Of a stretch of DNA of 64,000 nt, positions 26,759-35,633 are shown in pieces. The notes under the pieces were generated by a model. The model did not search any database, was not told the DNA's origin, and worked only from the letters and a program-made list of their open reading frames with translations. The DNA comes from Actinacidiphila acidipaludis. Lineage in GTDB: Bacteria; Actinomycetota; Actinomycetes; Streptomycetales; Streptomycetaceae. The DNA is taken from NCBI RefSeq assembly GCF_019890725.1, contig NZ_JAINZZ010000001.1, forward strand, positions 124,001 through 188,000, read 5' to 3'. The stretch's first letter is position 1; the number at the start of each line of letters is the position of its first letter. The translations under genes were made by a program, and so were the position numbers.

Positions 26759-27200
26759 AACTGATGCTTCCCAACGGCCAGTCGGTGGACAGCCAGCTCG
26801 AGACGGCCGCGTACAGAGGGGCGTCCCATTCGGCTCTGTCGGCCCGGACCCAGGAGCGGACGTCGGTGAGGTGCGCGTCGTCGCGCGCGGGATAGATGTA
26901 GACGCAGCCGATCACGTCGCCGCTGCCGGTCTCGATGACGGTGTAGGTGAATCCGCGGCGCTCGACGAAGTCGTCCGCGTGACGCCGCAGATCGGCGAGG
27001 TTCGCCTCCAGGGACATCCCGTCCACGGGAGGCCAGCTGCCCTGGAAACCCGGAGTCGCACGGATGTGCTCGATGCTGCCGGTCCAGGCGGCGTGGTCGG
27101 CCGCGTTGTGCTGGGGGCCCAGGGGCTCCAGGCGGAACCGCGGGGTGATCAGCTCGGTGGGGACGACGAAGTCTTCGGGGACGAGGGCACGTTCGGTCAT
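26745..27200 (-). CDS. GNAT-like acetyltransferase-fold protein
   Basis: 151 residues. The sequence follows a GNAT outline: RFRLEPLGPQHNAADHAAW at residues 21-39, SLEANLADLRRHADDFVERRGFTYTVIE (beta hairpin and strand), GDVIGCVYIYPA for the acetyl-CoA-adjacent strand, then VRSWVRADRAEWDAPLYAAVSSWL. The conserved R/Q-x-x-G-x-G/A pyrophosphate loop is not obvious, so catalytic acetyl transfer is uncertain. It overlaps the upstream gene by ATGA and the downstream one by 14 bp. Confidence 0.65.
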   Translation of the reverse strand: MTERALVPEDFVVPTELITPRFRLEPLGPQHNAADHAAWTGSIEHIRATPGFQGSWPPVDGMSLEANLADLRRHADDFVERRGFTYTVIETGSGDVIGCVYIYPARDDAHLTDVRSWVRADRAEWDAPLYAAVSSWLSTDWPLGSISYEPR

Positions 27201-28171
27201 GGACCGAGCCTACGAGGCCGGGGGCGCGGTGTGTCCGTCCAGCGGATCGGGTGACCGGACGGGCCGGCGGTCAGCCAGGATCCGTCTCCGAGGGGCTGGA
27301 TGTCGTAGGGATCGCCCGCGTGAGCGTCGAACTCACCCTGTACCTGGCCGGAGGTGACCTCGACGCGGTAGTGGCGGAACCACTCCTGCTCGTCCTCGGT
27401 CTCACCGGCGAGGGTCACGACGACGGTGTCCTGGTCCAGGTAGCCACCGCTCCATTCCACACAGATCTCGTCCGGGTCGTGTCCGAAGGCATCGACGGAG
27501 AGGGCGAACGTCACCTCGCCGTCCGGGTAGGTGTGGAGGGCGACGTCGGCCTGATCGTGGGCGACCGTCATGAACTGGCGTCCGTCGGGTGCGAGGTCCA
27601 TGAGGCACCGGTCGCTCCACGGGTAGCGGATGAGATCCATCCGGCCCTCGGCCACCGACGCCCGGTAGATCACCGAGCCGTCCTGTCCCTCTCCCACATC
27701 GAGGAACACCTGATCGCCCGCCTGGTGCAGCAGATGCTGACCGCCATGGCCCACGGTGTCCAGATCCGCCTGCGCGATGACCGCTCCGGTCCGGGCTTCC
27801 AGGGCAACCCACTGGTCGGGGCGGTTGCGGCCGGCCATGGCATCAGGCCGGTAGACCCAGACGACGTGTCCGTCCAACGACAGCACGCAGCTGGGCCGGT
27901 GCCCGAAAAGCTGGTCTGACCGCGGCCTGAACTCCGACCGCCAGACTTCGGTGCCGTCTGCTGTCACGCAGACCACCGCGTTCAGGGTCGTGTAATAGGC
28001 GCGCTGGAGGTCTGCGGTAACGGCGTGGCCGACGACGTCATCCCCGACGGACGGCCGACAGATCAGGACGGGTGACAGCACGCCCCCGGCATCGGCAGTC
28101 AGGTCGTAGGCACAGATGCTTCCGTCGACGAGCCGCGTGACGACCTGTGGGGAACGAGTGGACTGAGCCAT
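27197..28171 (-). CDS. Beta-propeller-like hypothetical protein
   Basis: 324 residues with no signal peptide. It is built of repeated beta-rich units with turns such as ADGTEVWRSEFR, LDGHVVWVYRPD, LEARTGAVIAQADLD, APDGRQFMTVAHD, a style shared by PQQ-like and WD-type propellers. No catalytic motif is evident. The ATG at 28171 has no ribosome binding site, but TAACCT is at -12 to -7, so the operon it heads may be leaderless. It ends in an ATGA overlap with the GNAT-like gene. Confidence 0.65.
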   Translation of the reverse strand: MAQSTRSPQVVTRLVDGSICAYDLTADAGGVLSPVLICRPSVGDDVVGHAVTADLQRAYYTTLNAVVCVTADGTEVWRSEFRPRSDQLFGHRPSCVLSLDGHVVWVYRPDAMAGRNRPDQWVALEARTGAVIAQADLDTVGHGGQHLLHQAGDQVFLDVGEGQDGSVIYRASVAEGRMDLIRYPWSDRCLMDLAPDGRQFMTVAHDQADVALHTYPDGEVTFALSVDAFGHDPDEICVEWSGGYLDQDTVVVTLAGETEDEQEWFRHYRVEVTSGQVQGEFDAHAGDPYDIQPLGDGSWLTAGPSGHPIRWTDTPRPRPRRLGP

Positions 28172-28177
28172 GGCGAG

Positions 28178-28183
28178 AGGTTA
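28178..28183 (-). promoter_or_regulatory. -10 box TAACCT of a probable leaderless operon
   Basis: TAACCT on the minus strand lies at -12 to -7 from the ATG at 28171. No Shine-Dalgarno sequence precedes the gene. Confidence 0.4.
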
Positions 28184-28224
28184 GCGTCCAGGGGATCTCC
28201 AGAATCGCCCGGAAGGTGAACGCC

Positions 28225-28605
28225 GTGGCCACGCAGGAGGAGCTCCCGCCGAACGGCCCGCGCCGGCCCATCGCAGCGGCCGGCACACGGGAGCACCCGT
28301 ACGCCCACCTCCTCCCGATCGTGGAGGCCGAACTCGCCTGCGGCAACCGGGTGCTGTCCGCCTGGGGCCGCTCGGACAAACTCCTGGACGACCGGTCCCT
28401 GACCCTCGCGCAGCCGTTCCACGTCGAGGACCTGCGCCGCGCCTTCCGTTTCCCGGCGAACATCCACCTGTACGCGATCCTGCCGCGCCCGGGCCACCCC
28501 CTCGACAAGCCCCGCATGCTCATGACGGACGTCGACCGCTACGTCACCATCCACGCACCGCTCCCCGCGGACTGGCCGCACGGCGATGGACGGATCGCGC
28601 TCTGA
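28225..28605 (+). CDS. Conserved hypothetical protein
   Basis: 126 residues from a GTG at 28225 with GGAAGG 8 nt upstream; the frame opens earlier at 28147 without a start signal. The protein is soluble. LPIVEAELACGNRVLSAWGRSDKLLDDRSLTLAQPFHVEDLRRAFRFPANIHLYAIL suggests a small alpha/beta domain; the end, MTDVDRYVTIHAPLP, is a strand-rich tail. I do not recognise a family. Divergent from the beta-propeller gene and followed by a hairpin. Confidence 0.65.
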   Translation: MATQEELPPNGPRRPIAAAGTREHPYAHLLPIVEAELACGNRVLSAWGRSDKLLDDRSLTLAQPFHVEDLRRAFRFPANIHLYAILPRPGHPLDKPRMLMTDVDRYVTIHAPLPADWPHGDGRIAL

Positions 28606-28627
28606 GGCAGGGCGGGACGACCTCCCG

Positions 28628-28643
28628 CGGCGGGGCTCCGCCG
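28628..28643 (+). terminator. Small terminator-like hairpin
   Basis: CGGCGG / CCGCCG with a GGCT loop, followed by GAAAAA, 23 nt after the stop at 28605. Confidence 0.4.
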
Positions 28644-28657
28644 GAAAAATCAGGGAT

Positions 28658-28753
28658 GACTGTCAGTACGACGGCCAGACCTGGCCATGCGACGACCTTC
28701 TCGACCTCGCTGCGCCCTACGCCGAAGATCGTGACTATCCCCGACGAGCCTGA
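28658..28753 (+). pseudogene. Probable 3' fragment of a small actinobacterial/phage-type gene
   Basis: One frame reads DCQYDGQTWPCDDLLDLAAPYAEDRDY then a stop at 28751-28753. This resembles the C-terminal end of short streptomycete and phage proteins that finish with 'WPC..LR.LA..YADHPDY..W'. No start codon or upstream part is found, so it looks like gene debris. Family assignment is from memory and weak. Confidence 0.3.
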
Positions 28754-28851
28754 GACTCGCGTCGGTTGAGGGACGCCCCTCAGACCGTGGCGTGATCGTG
28801 CGGCACCGCTCCCCCTGTCGCAGAGCGGTCGGTGGTGCTTCGCTGGCGGCT

Positions 28852-28995
28852 ATGAGCGCGACCGACCTCGTCATCCGGTTGCACGCGGCCGCCTCGAAGA
28901 CTGAGCCGGACTACCTGCTGACGGACAGCGAAGGGCTGCCGTACGACCCGCTGTTCGGCGAGTACGTGGCGCCTCGCCTCGGTGGCCGGCGCTGA
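28852..28995 (+). CDS. Small hypothetical protein
   Basis: 47 residues from the ATG at 28852: a short helix (ATDLVIRLHAAASK), then EPDYLLTDSEGLPYDPLFGEYVAPRLGGRR. Codon third positions are almost all G/C, as in real genes here, but there is no clear ribosome binding site. It lies beside the gene fragment at 28658-28753 and may itself be a remnant. No family recognised. Confidence 0.4.
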   Translation: MSATDLVIRLHAAASKTEPDYLLTDSEGLPYDPLFGEYVAPRLGGRR

Positions 28996-29071
28996 GTCGA
29001 CCGCGCGGTGACGACGCGAAAGCCTCCGGGGCGTCCCCCTGCAAACGACATCCCGCCCCCGGAGGGACGGC

Positions 29072-29785
29072 TCAGAGCTGGTCGCCCCGGAGCATGTGGA
29101 CCACCTCGCCCGCGCGGCCGGATTCCAGGAGGCGGCGGACCGTGGACGCGATCTGTTCCGGTGGGACGAGGGGGCCGGCCTCGGCCCGGTCGTGCGGGGA
29201 GAGGGCGGCCCATTGCCGTCGTCCGCGGTCGAGGCCGATCCACCCGGGCACGACGGCCATCACGCGGACGTCGCGGCGTCCCGCGAGGCTGGTGGTGAAG
29301 CGTCGCAGGCCCGCTTTCGCGGCGCCGTACTCCGGTGAGCCGTAGGCCGTGTCGCCGAGGCCGCCGCTGGACCCGATGTTCACCACCGCACCGGACACCG
29401 CCGCGAGCGTCGGCCACAGCAGCTGGGTGAGCAGCATCGGAGCCGTGAGGTTCAGCGTCAGGGCCGCCAGCCACCGGTCGGGGCCGGCCTCGGGGTACTG
29501 CTCGCCCGGCAGCCAGCCGCCGGCGTTGTTCACGAGGGCGGCGACGTCCCCGCGGGCCAGGAGCACCTCCGCGGCTGCGCGGACGCCTTCGACGGTCGAC
29601 AGGTCGGCGCCGGCACCCTCGACGCGGCCCGCGCCGAGGCTGGTGACGGCGGCGTCCAATGCCGCTTCGTCCCGGTCGAGGAGGACGACGGTCCTTCCGC
29701 GGCCGACCAGTTCCTCAGCGATGGCGTACCCGAGTCCCGCGGCGCCTCCCGTGACGGCGACGGTCGTTCCTGTCCTCTGCGTCAT
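29072..29785 (-). CDS. Short-chain dehydrogenase/reductase
   Basis: 237 residues from the ATG at 29785, with AGGAGG 5 nt upstream. All classical SDR motifs are present: TGGAAGLG nucleotide-binding loop at residues 12-19, the acidic LLDRDE after beta-2 suggesting NAD(H), LVNNAGG, the catalytic Ser in VVNIGSSGG and Tyr-xxx-Lys in EYGAAKAG. The segment VMAVVPGWIGLDRGRRQW after the active site binds substrate. Substrate unknown. It appears monocistronic and is divergent from the membrane protein at 29906. Confidence 0.85.
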   Translation of the reverse strand: MTQRTGTTVAVTGGAAGLGYAIAEELVGRGRTVVLLDRDEAALDAAVTSLGAGRVEGAGADLSTVEGVRAAAEVLLARGDVAALVNNAGGWLPGEQYPEAGPDRWLAALTLNLTAPMLLTQLLWPTLAAVSGAVVNIGSSGGLGDTAYGSPEYGAAKAGLRRFTTSLAGRRDVRVMAVVPGWIGLDRGRRQWAALSPHDRAEAGPLVPPEQIASTVRRLLESGRAGEVVHMLRGDQL

Positions 29786-29893
29786 GTTCCTCCTGCCGAA
29801 TACCCGGCGGCCCTCAGCGCCGAGGGAGGCGGTGCCGCGCTGACCAGGCCGTACCCGCACGACCCCGAGCAGAACTCTCCCGCGAAACGGCTT

Positions 29894-29899
29894 CATAAT
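29894..29899 (+). promoter_or_regulatory. -10 box CATAAT of a probable leaderless transcript
   Basis: CATAAT is placed at -12 to -7 from the ATG at 29906, which lacks a ribosome binding site. No good -35 is visible. Confidence 0.5.
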
Positions 29900-29905
29900 G
29901 CGCAC

Positions 29906-31630
29906 ATGTCGAACAGCGCGTCTTCGTCCGTCGAGGTACCGGCCCGTCCGTGGCGGCAGGTCGACGCCCAGCGGTGGGTGGACGCGCGGCCACCGCGCTG
30001 GCTGCGGCCCGGCCTGCCGGCGCTGCTGCTGGTGGCGGCCGCGATCGCCGCGGTGGCGCAGACACCCGATCCCGTGTGCTCGGTACAGGCGCCGTGCGGG
30101 GAGCAGTGGTTCGACGCGGTCGGCACCATGCTGATCCTGCCGTATCTGGTGTCGTTGTTCATGCTGCCCGAAGTGGCGGTGGTGACCGCGCCGTTGCTGA
30201 TCGTGTACTCGGCCCAGCCCCAGGAGTGGGTGGGCGGCGCCGGAGAGAACATCTCGGTCGGCGGGATCATCGCGGCGCTGGGCTGGGGCTGGGGCGTGGG
30301 TGCGGCTCGGCTGCGGGCGCGCCGTCGTCAACGGGTGCTCGTCCGGGAGGCGGCCGGCGGCCTGACGGCCTTCGCACCGATGCCCGCGGACGCGAGTCCC
30401 CGGCAGCACGGCCTGATCCGCCTGGTCGCGGCCGTGTTGATGGGCGCGTCGGCCGCGGGACTGATCACGAGCGTGGTCGCGGACGACCGGGCGATCGACC
30501 GGGCGGTCCGCGCGTCCACCGTGCGGGACGTCCCGGTGGTGGGATACAGCGCGGACGACTCCACCCTGACCGTGCGTCTGCCCGACGGCCGACGCCACAC
30601 GTTCGACGTCAACGGCACCTATCGGGACGTCAGCACCGTGCGGGTTCTGCTGCAGGGCCGGTCGGTGCGGCTGGCCGCCGAGCCGTACGGCGATCATTTC
30701 GTACGCCAGGCGCTGGGACTCGGACTGGCCGGTCTGGGCGTGATCGCGGGGATGTCCGCCCTGCTGGCGCGGCGCCGCGCCGTCGCTCTGGCCGGTGCGG
30801 CGGTTCCGGTCATGCGTGTCCGGGCCCGCCAGAACGGCGGCATGACGGAGCTGTTCGCCTTCGACGACACCGCCGGTCTGCGGCCGGTCCTGCGTTTCGT
30901 CGGTCATGGGAAGGTGCATGGCCCGCTCGGCACGGCCACGGCCTACGGCGCCCTCAGCGAGGGCGGCACCGTGGTCCTGGACCGTCCGGCCGGTCCGGAC
31001 GGCGTGCGGCTCACCGAGGTCGCACTGTCCCCGATAGCCCCCGAACGGCCGGCAGGCCCCGCGGGCCGGCGTGACCGGGGCGGCTCACGCCCCCCGCGCC
31101 GTCCGGCACGGCGCGAAGCGGAGCACGACCGCGCGATGGAAGCGCTCACCCAAGAGGCGATGAGCCGTATGACCCCGGCCGCCGCACCCGTGCGCTGGAA
31201 GGCCGGTCCGGTGGCCCGTTGGGCCGGCGTCGCATTGGTCCTCATTGCCGTCGCGGTCTCCGTGGGTGCCGTCGACGCGCATGCCCGGGTGCCGCTGGCG
31301 TTCTTCTGGGTGATCGTCCTGATGCTGCTGAACGGCCTCCATCGTCTGGGGACCTGGGAGATCACGGCCGACGCCGAAGGCCTGCGTCTCGGGGTTCTCT
31401 GGTCGTCGAAGGAGCTCGTCCCCTGGAACCTCGTCGGCACCGCCCGCTACAGCGCGTTCGGCGAACTGATCATCGAGCGGGGCGACATGGCGACGGAGAT
31501 CCGTCTCGGCGTCGTGGGGTCGCCGTCCATGGAACGGCGCCTTCGCCGCCCCGGCCGAGCCGCCCAGGCCGCCGCGGAGATCACCGCCATGATCCGCGAC
31601 CCGCGGCTGCGGCCCGCGGCGCCGCTGTAG
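29906..31630 (+). CDS. Large integral membrane protein of unknown function
   Basis: 574 residues. Helices lie at about 36-52, 70-100, 110-135, 170-195, 270-300 and a pair near 435-485. A soluble beta-rich part (about 205-260, VVGYSADDSTLTVRLPDGRRHTFDVNGTYRDV) sits between helices. The long basic Pro/Arg-rich linker (PERPAGPAGRRDRGGSRPPRRPARREAEHDR) precedes a C-terminal membrane hairpin and a PH-like strand region (TWEITADAEGLRLGVLWSSKELVPWNLVGTARY). This last part resembles bacterial PH-domain membrane proteins. No catalytic motif. Probably leaderless. Confidence 0.65.
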   Translation: MSNSASSSVEVPARPWRQVDAQRWVDARPPRWLRPGLPALLLVAAAIAAVAQTPDPVCSVQAPCGEQWFDAVGTMLILPYLVSLFMLPEVAVVTAPLLIVYSAQPQEWVGGAGENISVGGIIAALGWGWGVGAARLRARRRQRVLVREAAGGLTAFAPMPADASPRQHGLIRLVAAVLMGASAAGLITSVVADDRAIDRAVRASTVRDVPVVGYSADDSTLTVRLPDGRRHTFDVNGTYRDVSTVRVLLQGRSVRLAAEPYGDHFVRQALGLGLAGLGVIAGMSALLARRRAVALAGAAVPVMRVRARQNGGMTELFAFDDTAGLRPVLRFVGHGKVHGPLGTATAYGALSEGGTVVLDRPAGPDGVRLTEVALSPIAPERPAGPAGRRDRGGSRPPRRPARREAEHDRAMEALTQEAMSRMTPAAAPVRWKAGPVARWAGVALVLIAVAVSVGAVDAHARVPLAFFWVIVLMLLNGLHRLGTWEITADAEGLRLGVLWSSKELVPWNLVGTARYSAFGELIIERGDMATEIRLGVVGSPSMERRLRRPGRAAQAAAEITAMIRDPRLRPAAPL

Positions 31631-31712
31631 GCCGCCCGGAGCCGTACCCGGAGCCGGGCTCGAAGGAGCACGTCTGGCCGCACCTGGAGCCGCGCTTGGC
31701 GCCCGGCCGCGT

Positions 31713-33020
31713 TCAGGCGCCGGGAGTGACGCGCACCATCATCAGCGCGGTGTCGTCGACGGCGTGGCCGCCGGAGTGGTCGGACGCCGCGCGCCAGAGC
31801 CGTTCGAGGGTGTCCGCGGCGGCCGCGCCGCGCGTGGCGGCCAGGGCGGTGGCGAGACGGTCGTCCCCGAAGAGCGGCCCCCGGTTGTCGTCGCGGGCTT
31901 CGGTGATGCCGTCGGTGTAGAGCAGCAGGGCGTCGCCGGGCGACAGGCGGAAGTGCGTCTCACCGTGGTGGTCGCGGGAGGCCGGGATCTCGGGGCTGAG
32001 CACGATACCGTCGGCGTGCAGTTCCTCGACGGTGCCGTCGGCGCGGCGGATCAGGGCGGGTGGGTGCCCGGCGCTGGCGTACCGGCCGGTGATCCCGTCG
32101 GCGTCGGGGCGGAACACGGCCAGGGCGGCGGTCAGGAACCGTTCGCTGACCTGCTGCTCGGCCAGTGCCTCGTGGAGGCGGTACAGGACGCCGGCCGGCC
32201 GGGTGCGCTGGGTGGCCTCGGCCCGGACGGTGTACCGGGCCAGGGCGGTGACCTTGGCCGCGGCGATTCCCTTGCCGCACACGTCGCCCATCACCGCGCA
32301 CCAGCTCGTGCCGCGCGTACGGAACAGGTCGTAGAAGTCACCGACCACTTCGGCCCCGGCCATGCCGGTGGCGGTGGCCGGCCGGTGCATCGCGGCCACG
32401 TCCAGCCCCGGCGTCTCGGGCAGCCGCGGCGGAAGCAGACTGTCCTGCAGGGTACGGGCCAGCGCCGCAGAGGCCTCCGCCGACGCCCGGGCGAGTCCGA
32501 GCGCCTGGCGCAGCGCGATCTCGGAGGACACCGACCGCGCCAGGGTACGCAGGGCCTCGCGCTGGACGGCGGTGAACGGGCGGGCGTCCTTGTCGACCAC
32601 GCACAGCCCGCCCAGGACGTGACCGTCCGGGGACACCACGGGGTAGCCCGCCCACGCTCCGACGCCGAGCGCGTCGACGGCCGCGAGGTCCTTGATCCGC
32701 GGATCGGTCACCGCGTTCTCGGCGACGAGCTCCTCGCCGGTGCCGATCAGGAGGTGGCACGGGCTGTCCCGGATGTCGTTCTCCCGCCCCGCCGCGAGGT
32801 CGACGCCGACCGCGGACTTCCAGAACGAACGGCGTCCGTCGGCCACAGTGAAGAACGCCTTCTGCCCGCCGGTGACCGCCAGCGCGAGCTGCGCGAGATC
32901 GTCGAAGGTGCTCTCCGGGGCGGAGTCCAGCAGCCCGGAGTCGGCGACCGCCGCCAGACGCGCCGGATCGAACACCGCCCGGGGCAGCTCGCCGGCCAGG
33001 GGACGTGTCTTCTTCGCCAT
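31713..33020 (-). CDS. GAF-PP2C (RsbU/SpoIIE-type) serine phosphatase
   Basis: 435 residues. GAF domain about 20-180 (ALAVTGGQKAFFTVADGRRSFWKSAVGVD, GVGAWAGYPVVSPDGHVLGGLCVVD), a short helical linker (LARASAEASAALARTLQDSLLPPRLPE), then PP2C about 225-430 with VVGDFYD, CAVMGDVCGKGIAAAK, LYTDGITEARDDN and VDDTALMMV, containing the metal-binding Asp residues. Members dephosphorylate STAS anti-anti-sigma factors in stress or development. No partner kinase or STAS gene is adjacent. The start has AGGAC 11 nt upstream. Confidence 0.87.
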   Translation of the reverse strand: MAKKTRPLAGELPRAVFDPARLAAVADSGLLDSAPESTFDDLAQLALAVTGGQKAFFTVADGRRSFWKSAVGVDLAAGRENDIRDSPCHLLIGTGEELVAENAVTDPRIKDLAAVDALGVGAWAGYPVVSPDGHVLGGLCVVDKDARPFTAVQREALRTLARSVSSEIALRQALGLARASAEASAALARTLQDSLLPPRLPETPGLDVAAMHRPATATGMAGAEVVGDFYDLFRTRGTSWCAVMGDVCGKGIAAAKVTALARYTVRAEATQRTRPAGVLYRLHEALAEQQVSERFLTAALAVFRPDADGITGRYASAGHPPALIRRADGTVEELHADGIVLSPEIPASRDHHGETHFRLSPGDALLLYTDGITEARDDNRGPLFGDDRLATALAATRGAAAADTLERLWRAASDHSGGHAVDDTALMMVRVTPGA

Positions 33021-33249
33021 CGTGCGTCGAGTCCTGTCGTGCTCGCGGCCCGCCGACGCGGCAGTAACGCCCCGGTCAGGCCCTCGGAAACCAGAACGTC
33101 CAACGAGTCGTTCGTCCGATACCGTCCCGCACCGGGTCTTCTGCCGTCTATGTCACATCTGCGTCGGGTTCCCTGTCATACAGATGGAGCGAGCACGGAC
33201 CGGCTTCCGCCGGAGTGCCCGACGGTCGGCACCCGCGCGCAGGGAAGAG

Positions 33250-33969
33250 ATGATGGTGAGCACGCAGGCCAGCGAAGGCGCGGTCGTCACCGGCGCGTCG
33301 CAGCGCACGGGCGCCGGCCTCGTCGCCGTGTGACGAGCCATCGGCTGCGACGTGGTCGCCACGTCCCGCACCATCGGCCCGTCCGGCGACCCGGGCATCC
33401 TGACCGTGCGGGGCGACATCGGCGACCCGGCCACCGGCAAGCGCGTCATCGATGCCGGGGTGGAGCGGTTCGGACGCATCGACACGCTGGTCAACAACGC
33501 CGGGATCTTCGTCGGCAAGCCGTTCACCGACTTCACCGACGACGATTTCACCTGGCTGCTCGCCGTGAACCTGCACGGCTTCTTCCACATCACGCAGGCG
33601 GCCGTCCCGCACATGCTCGCCCAGGGCGGCGGGCACATCGTCCAGATCACGGCCAGCAACGCCGAGCATGCGATCGCCACCGTCAACGGCACCATGGCCT
33701 CGCTGACCAAAGGCGGCCTGGAGTCCGTGACCAGGGCGCTGGCCACCGAGTACGCCAAGCAGGGCATCCGTGCCAACGCCGTCTCCCCCGGCGTCATCAA
33801 GACCCCCATGCACGCCGCCGACACCCACGAGTTCCTCGGCAGCCTGCATCCGGTGGGCCGCATCGGCGACGTCAGCGACATCGTCGACGCCGTGATCTAC
33901 CTGGAGAACGCCCCCTTCGTCACCGGCGTGATCCTGCCCGTCGACGGCGGCCAGAGCGCCGGCCACTGA
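33250..33969 (+). pseudogene. Short-chain dehydrogenase interrupted by an in-frame TGA
   Basis: The reading frame from ATG 33250 (AGGGAAGAG upstream) runs VVTGASQRTGAGLVAV, meets TGA at 33331-33333, and continues in the same frame as RAIGCDVVATSRTIGPSGDPGILTVRGDI through LVNNAGIF, ITASNAEHA, NGTMASLTKGG and VTGVILPVDGGQSAGH. The complete protein would be about 239 residues. The stop splits helix 1 just after the glycine-rich NAD(P) loop, and that loop is also changed (SQRTGAG for the usual SxGIGAG). A restart at 33352 would lack the cofactor loop. The Tyr-xxx-Lys position reads NGTMASLTKGG, so the catalytic Tyr also seems replaced by Met. Likely inactive. Confidence 0.75.
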
Positions 33970-33973
33970 CGGG

Positions 33974-35449
33974 CTAGGGGCAGTAGTCGTCCGGGTTGAT
34001 GCCCTCCTTGAAGCGGGCGAAGAGCGGCGGGGAGTTCCAGCCCGGCTGCGCGCCGCTCATCCATTCCTCCACCGCCGGCGTCGGCGCGTGGCGCACGCCG
34101 CCCGCGATGTACAGGCCGACGCCGATCACCGCGCCCGCGACGGAGATCCCGAAGCAGATCCACAGCGCCGTCCTGGTGCCGTCGTCGATGTTGCTCCCGA
34201 CGGTGGAGGCGATGTACAGCAGGACGGGGGCGATCAGGAACGCCGCCACCGCCCGGACGAGTTCGATGATCGCGAAGACGCGCTGCACGTTGTTGGAGCG
34301 CAGCGAGAAGCCGGCGATGAACAGCGCCGGGACGACCGAGGCCCCGACGCCGATGCCGACCAGACCCGACCCCACGGCGGTGAGCACGGCGGTGGGCGGC
34401 TCGGCGGCGTTCATGAGCACGATGCCGACGGTCAGGAAGCCCATGCCGACCAGGACGTAGGCGTGCAGCAGGTGGGTGCGGAAGATGACGCCGAAGGCCG
34501 CCGCGGTGATCACCGCGCCGCCGAACTCGGGAAGGTAGAGCAGCCCGAGGTGCAGGGGCGAGTAGCGCGTCGAGAGCGAGGTCAGGGTCAGCGAGATCGC
34601 CGACACCGACGCCGCGGCCGCACAGATCGCTGCGACGATGCCGGCGACCGGCAGCGTGCTGACCAGGCTCCTGACGCACAGCAGCGGATTCTTCGCCGTG
34701 TACTCGTGGACGAAGAGGATGATGATCAGCAGCAGTCCGCCGAGCAGCGGCGCGCACGCCGTCGGGTCGAGGAAGCGATGGGTGAGCAGCCGGGAGGCGC
34801 CGAAGAACGCGGACACGCAGCCGAGGGTGGCCAGCCCGAGTGCGATGAAGTCGATCGGCGCCTCGGGATTGACCGGCGGCGTGTCACGGAACGTCAGGAC
34901 GGACAGCACCAGCGCCGCGACGGCGATGCCGGCGATGATCCAGAACAGCGGCCGCCAGCCGTGCGCGTTGGCCTGGATGCCGCCGACCACCGGGCCGAGC
35001 GCGACCGCGCCGAAGATGCACACGTTCAAGATCACCGCGGTCTCGCGCAGCCTGGACGTCGGATAGTCGATGATCAGCGGCGGCACGGCGGCGATCAGCA
35101 GCAGACTGGTGCACAGGCCCTGCAGGACGTGCCCGACGATGAACATCGAGGGGTCGACGGCCGCCGCGGTGAGCACCGAGCCGATCACGAGCAGGGTGGC
35201 GTAGACGAGCAGCATCCGCCGCTGCGGCAGGCGCTGGGCGAACTGCACCGCCACGACCGTCCCCACCGCGTAACCGGCGTTGGCCATGCCCGTGGTCACG
35301 TTCATCGCCGCCAGGCTCAGCCCCAGCTCTTTGGCGATGTGCGGCGTGAGGGGCCCCAGCGCCGAAGAGAGGGCGAGGTACGGCACCAGGGCGAACACCA
35401 CCATGGCTGCCACCACGGGATAGCGGCCGGCCAGCGGACCCTGTCGCAT
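33974..35449 (-). CDS. MFS transporter (DHA2-like multidrug pump)
   Basis: 491 residues and about 14 hydrophobic helices. It begins MRQGPLAGRYPVVAAMVVFALVPYLALSSALGPLTPHIAKELGLS, with the motif-A-like region GYAVGTVVAVQFAQRLPQRRMLL and motif C-like VALGPVVGGIQANAHGWRPLFWI, typical of drug:H+ antiporters. The ATG at 35449 is preferred as AGGAG lies about 10 nt upstream; the frame extends to 35485. The unusual C-terminus (GWNSPPLFARFKEGINPDDYCP) is hydrophilic. It ends 4 bp from the convergent SDR pseudogene. Substrate unknown. Confidence 0.82.
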   Translation of the reverse strand: MRQGPLAGRYPVVAAMVVFALVPYLALSSALGPLTPHIAKELGLSLAAMNVTTGMANAGYAVGTVVAVQFAQRLPQRRMLLVYATLLVIGSVLTAAAVDPSMFIVGHVLQGLCTSLLLIAAVPPLIIDYPTSRLRETAVILNVCIFGAVALGPVVGGIQANAHGWRPLFWIIAGIAVAALVLSVLTFRDTPPVNPEAPIDFIALGLATLGCVSAFFGASRLLTHRFLDPTACAPLLGGLLLIIILFVHEYTAKNPLLCVRSLVSTLPVAGIVAAICAAAASVSAISLTLTSLSTRYSPLHLGLLYLPEFGGAVITAAAFGVIFRTHLLHAYVLVGMGFLTVGIVLMNAAEPPTAVLTAVGSGLVGIGVGASVVPALFIAGFSLRSNNVQRVFAIIELVRAVAAFLIAPVLLYIASTVGSNIDDGTRTALWICFGISVAGAVIGVGLYIAGGVRHAPTPAVEEWMSGAQPGWNSPPLFARFKEGINPDDYCP

Positions 35450-35633
35450 CAAGCGTTTTCTCCTGTTCGCCAGGAATGGTGACATGACGGCATGCAGTCA
35501 CCATGCTGACCCGCGACCGGCGTCCCGGCGTCGAGCACAGCCGCGATGTCACCCGTTCGACCCGCTAGTCGATGCGCGGCCTGCCCCTCACCGCGGCGCC
35601 GGGCGATGCCCGGCCGCCCCCGATGCCGCCCCT

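Noticed and set aside
33969..33974. Possible small gene between the SDR pseudogene and the MFS gene
   Set aside because: The two converge with only four bases between them; there is no room for a gene.
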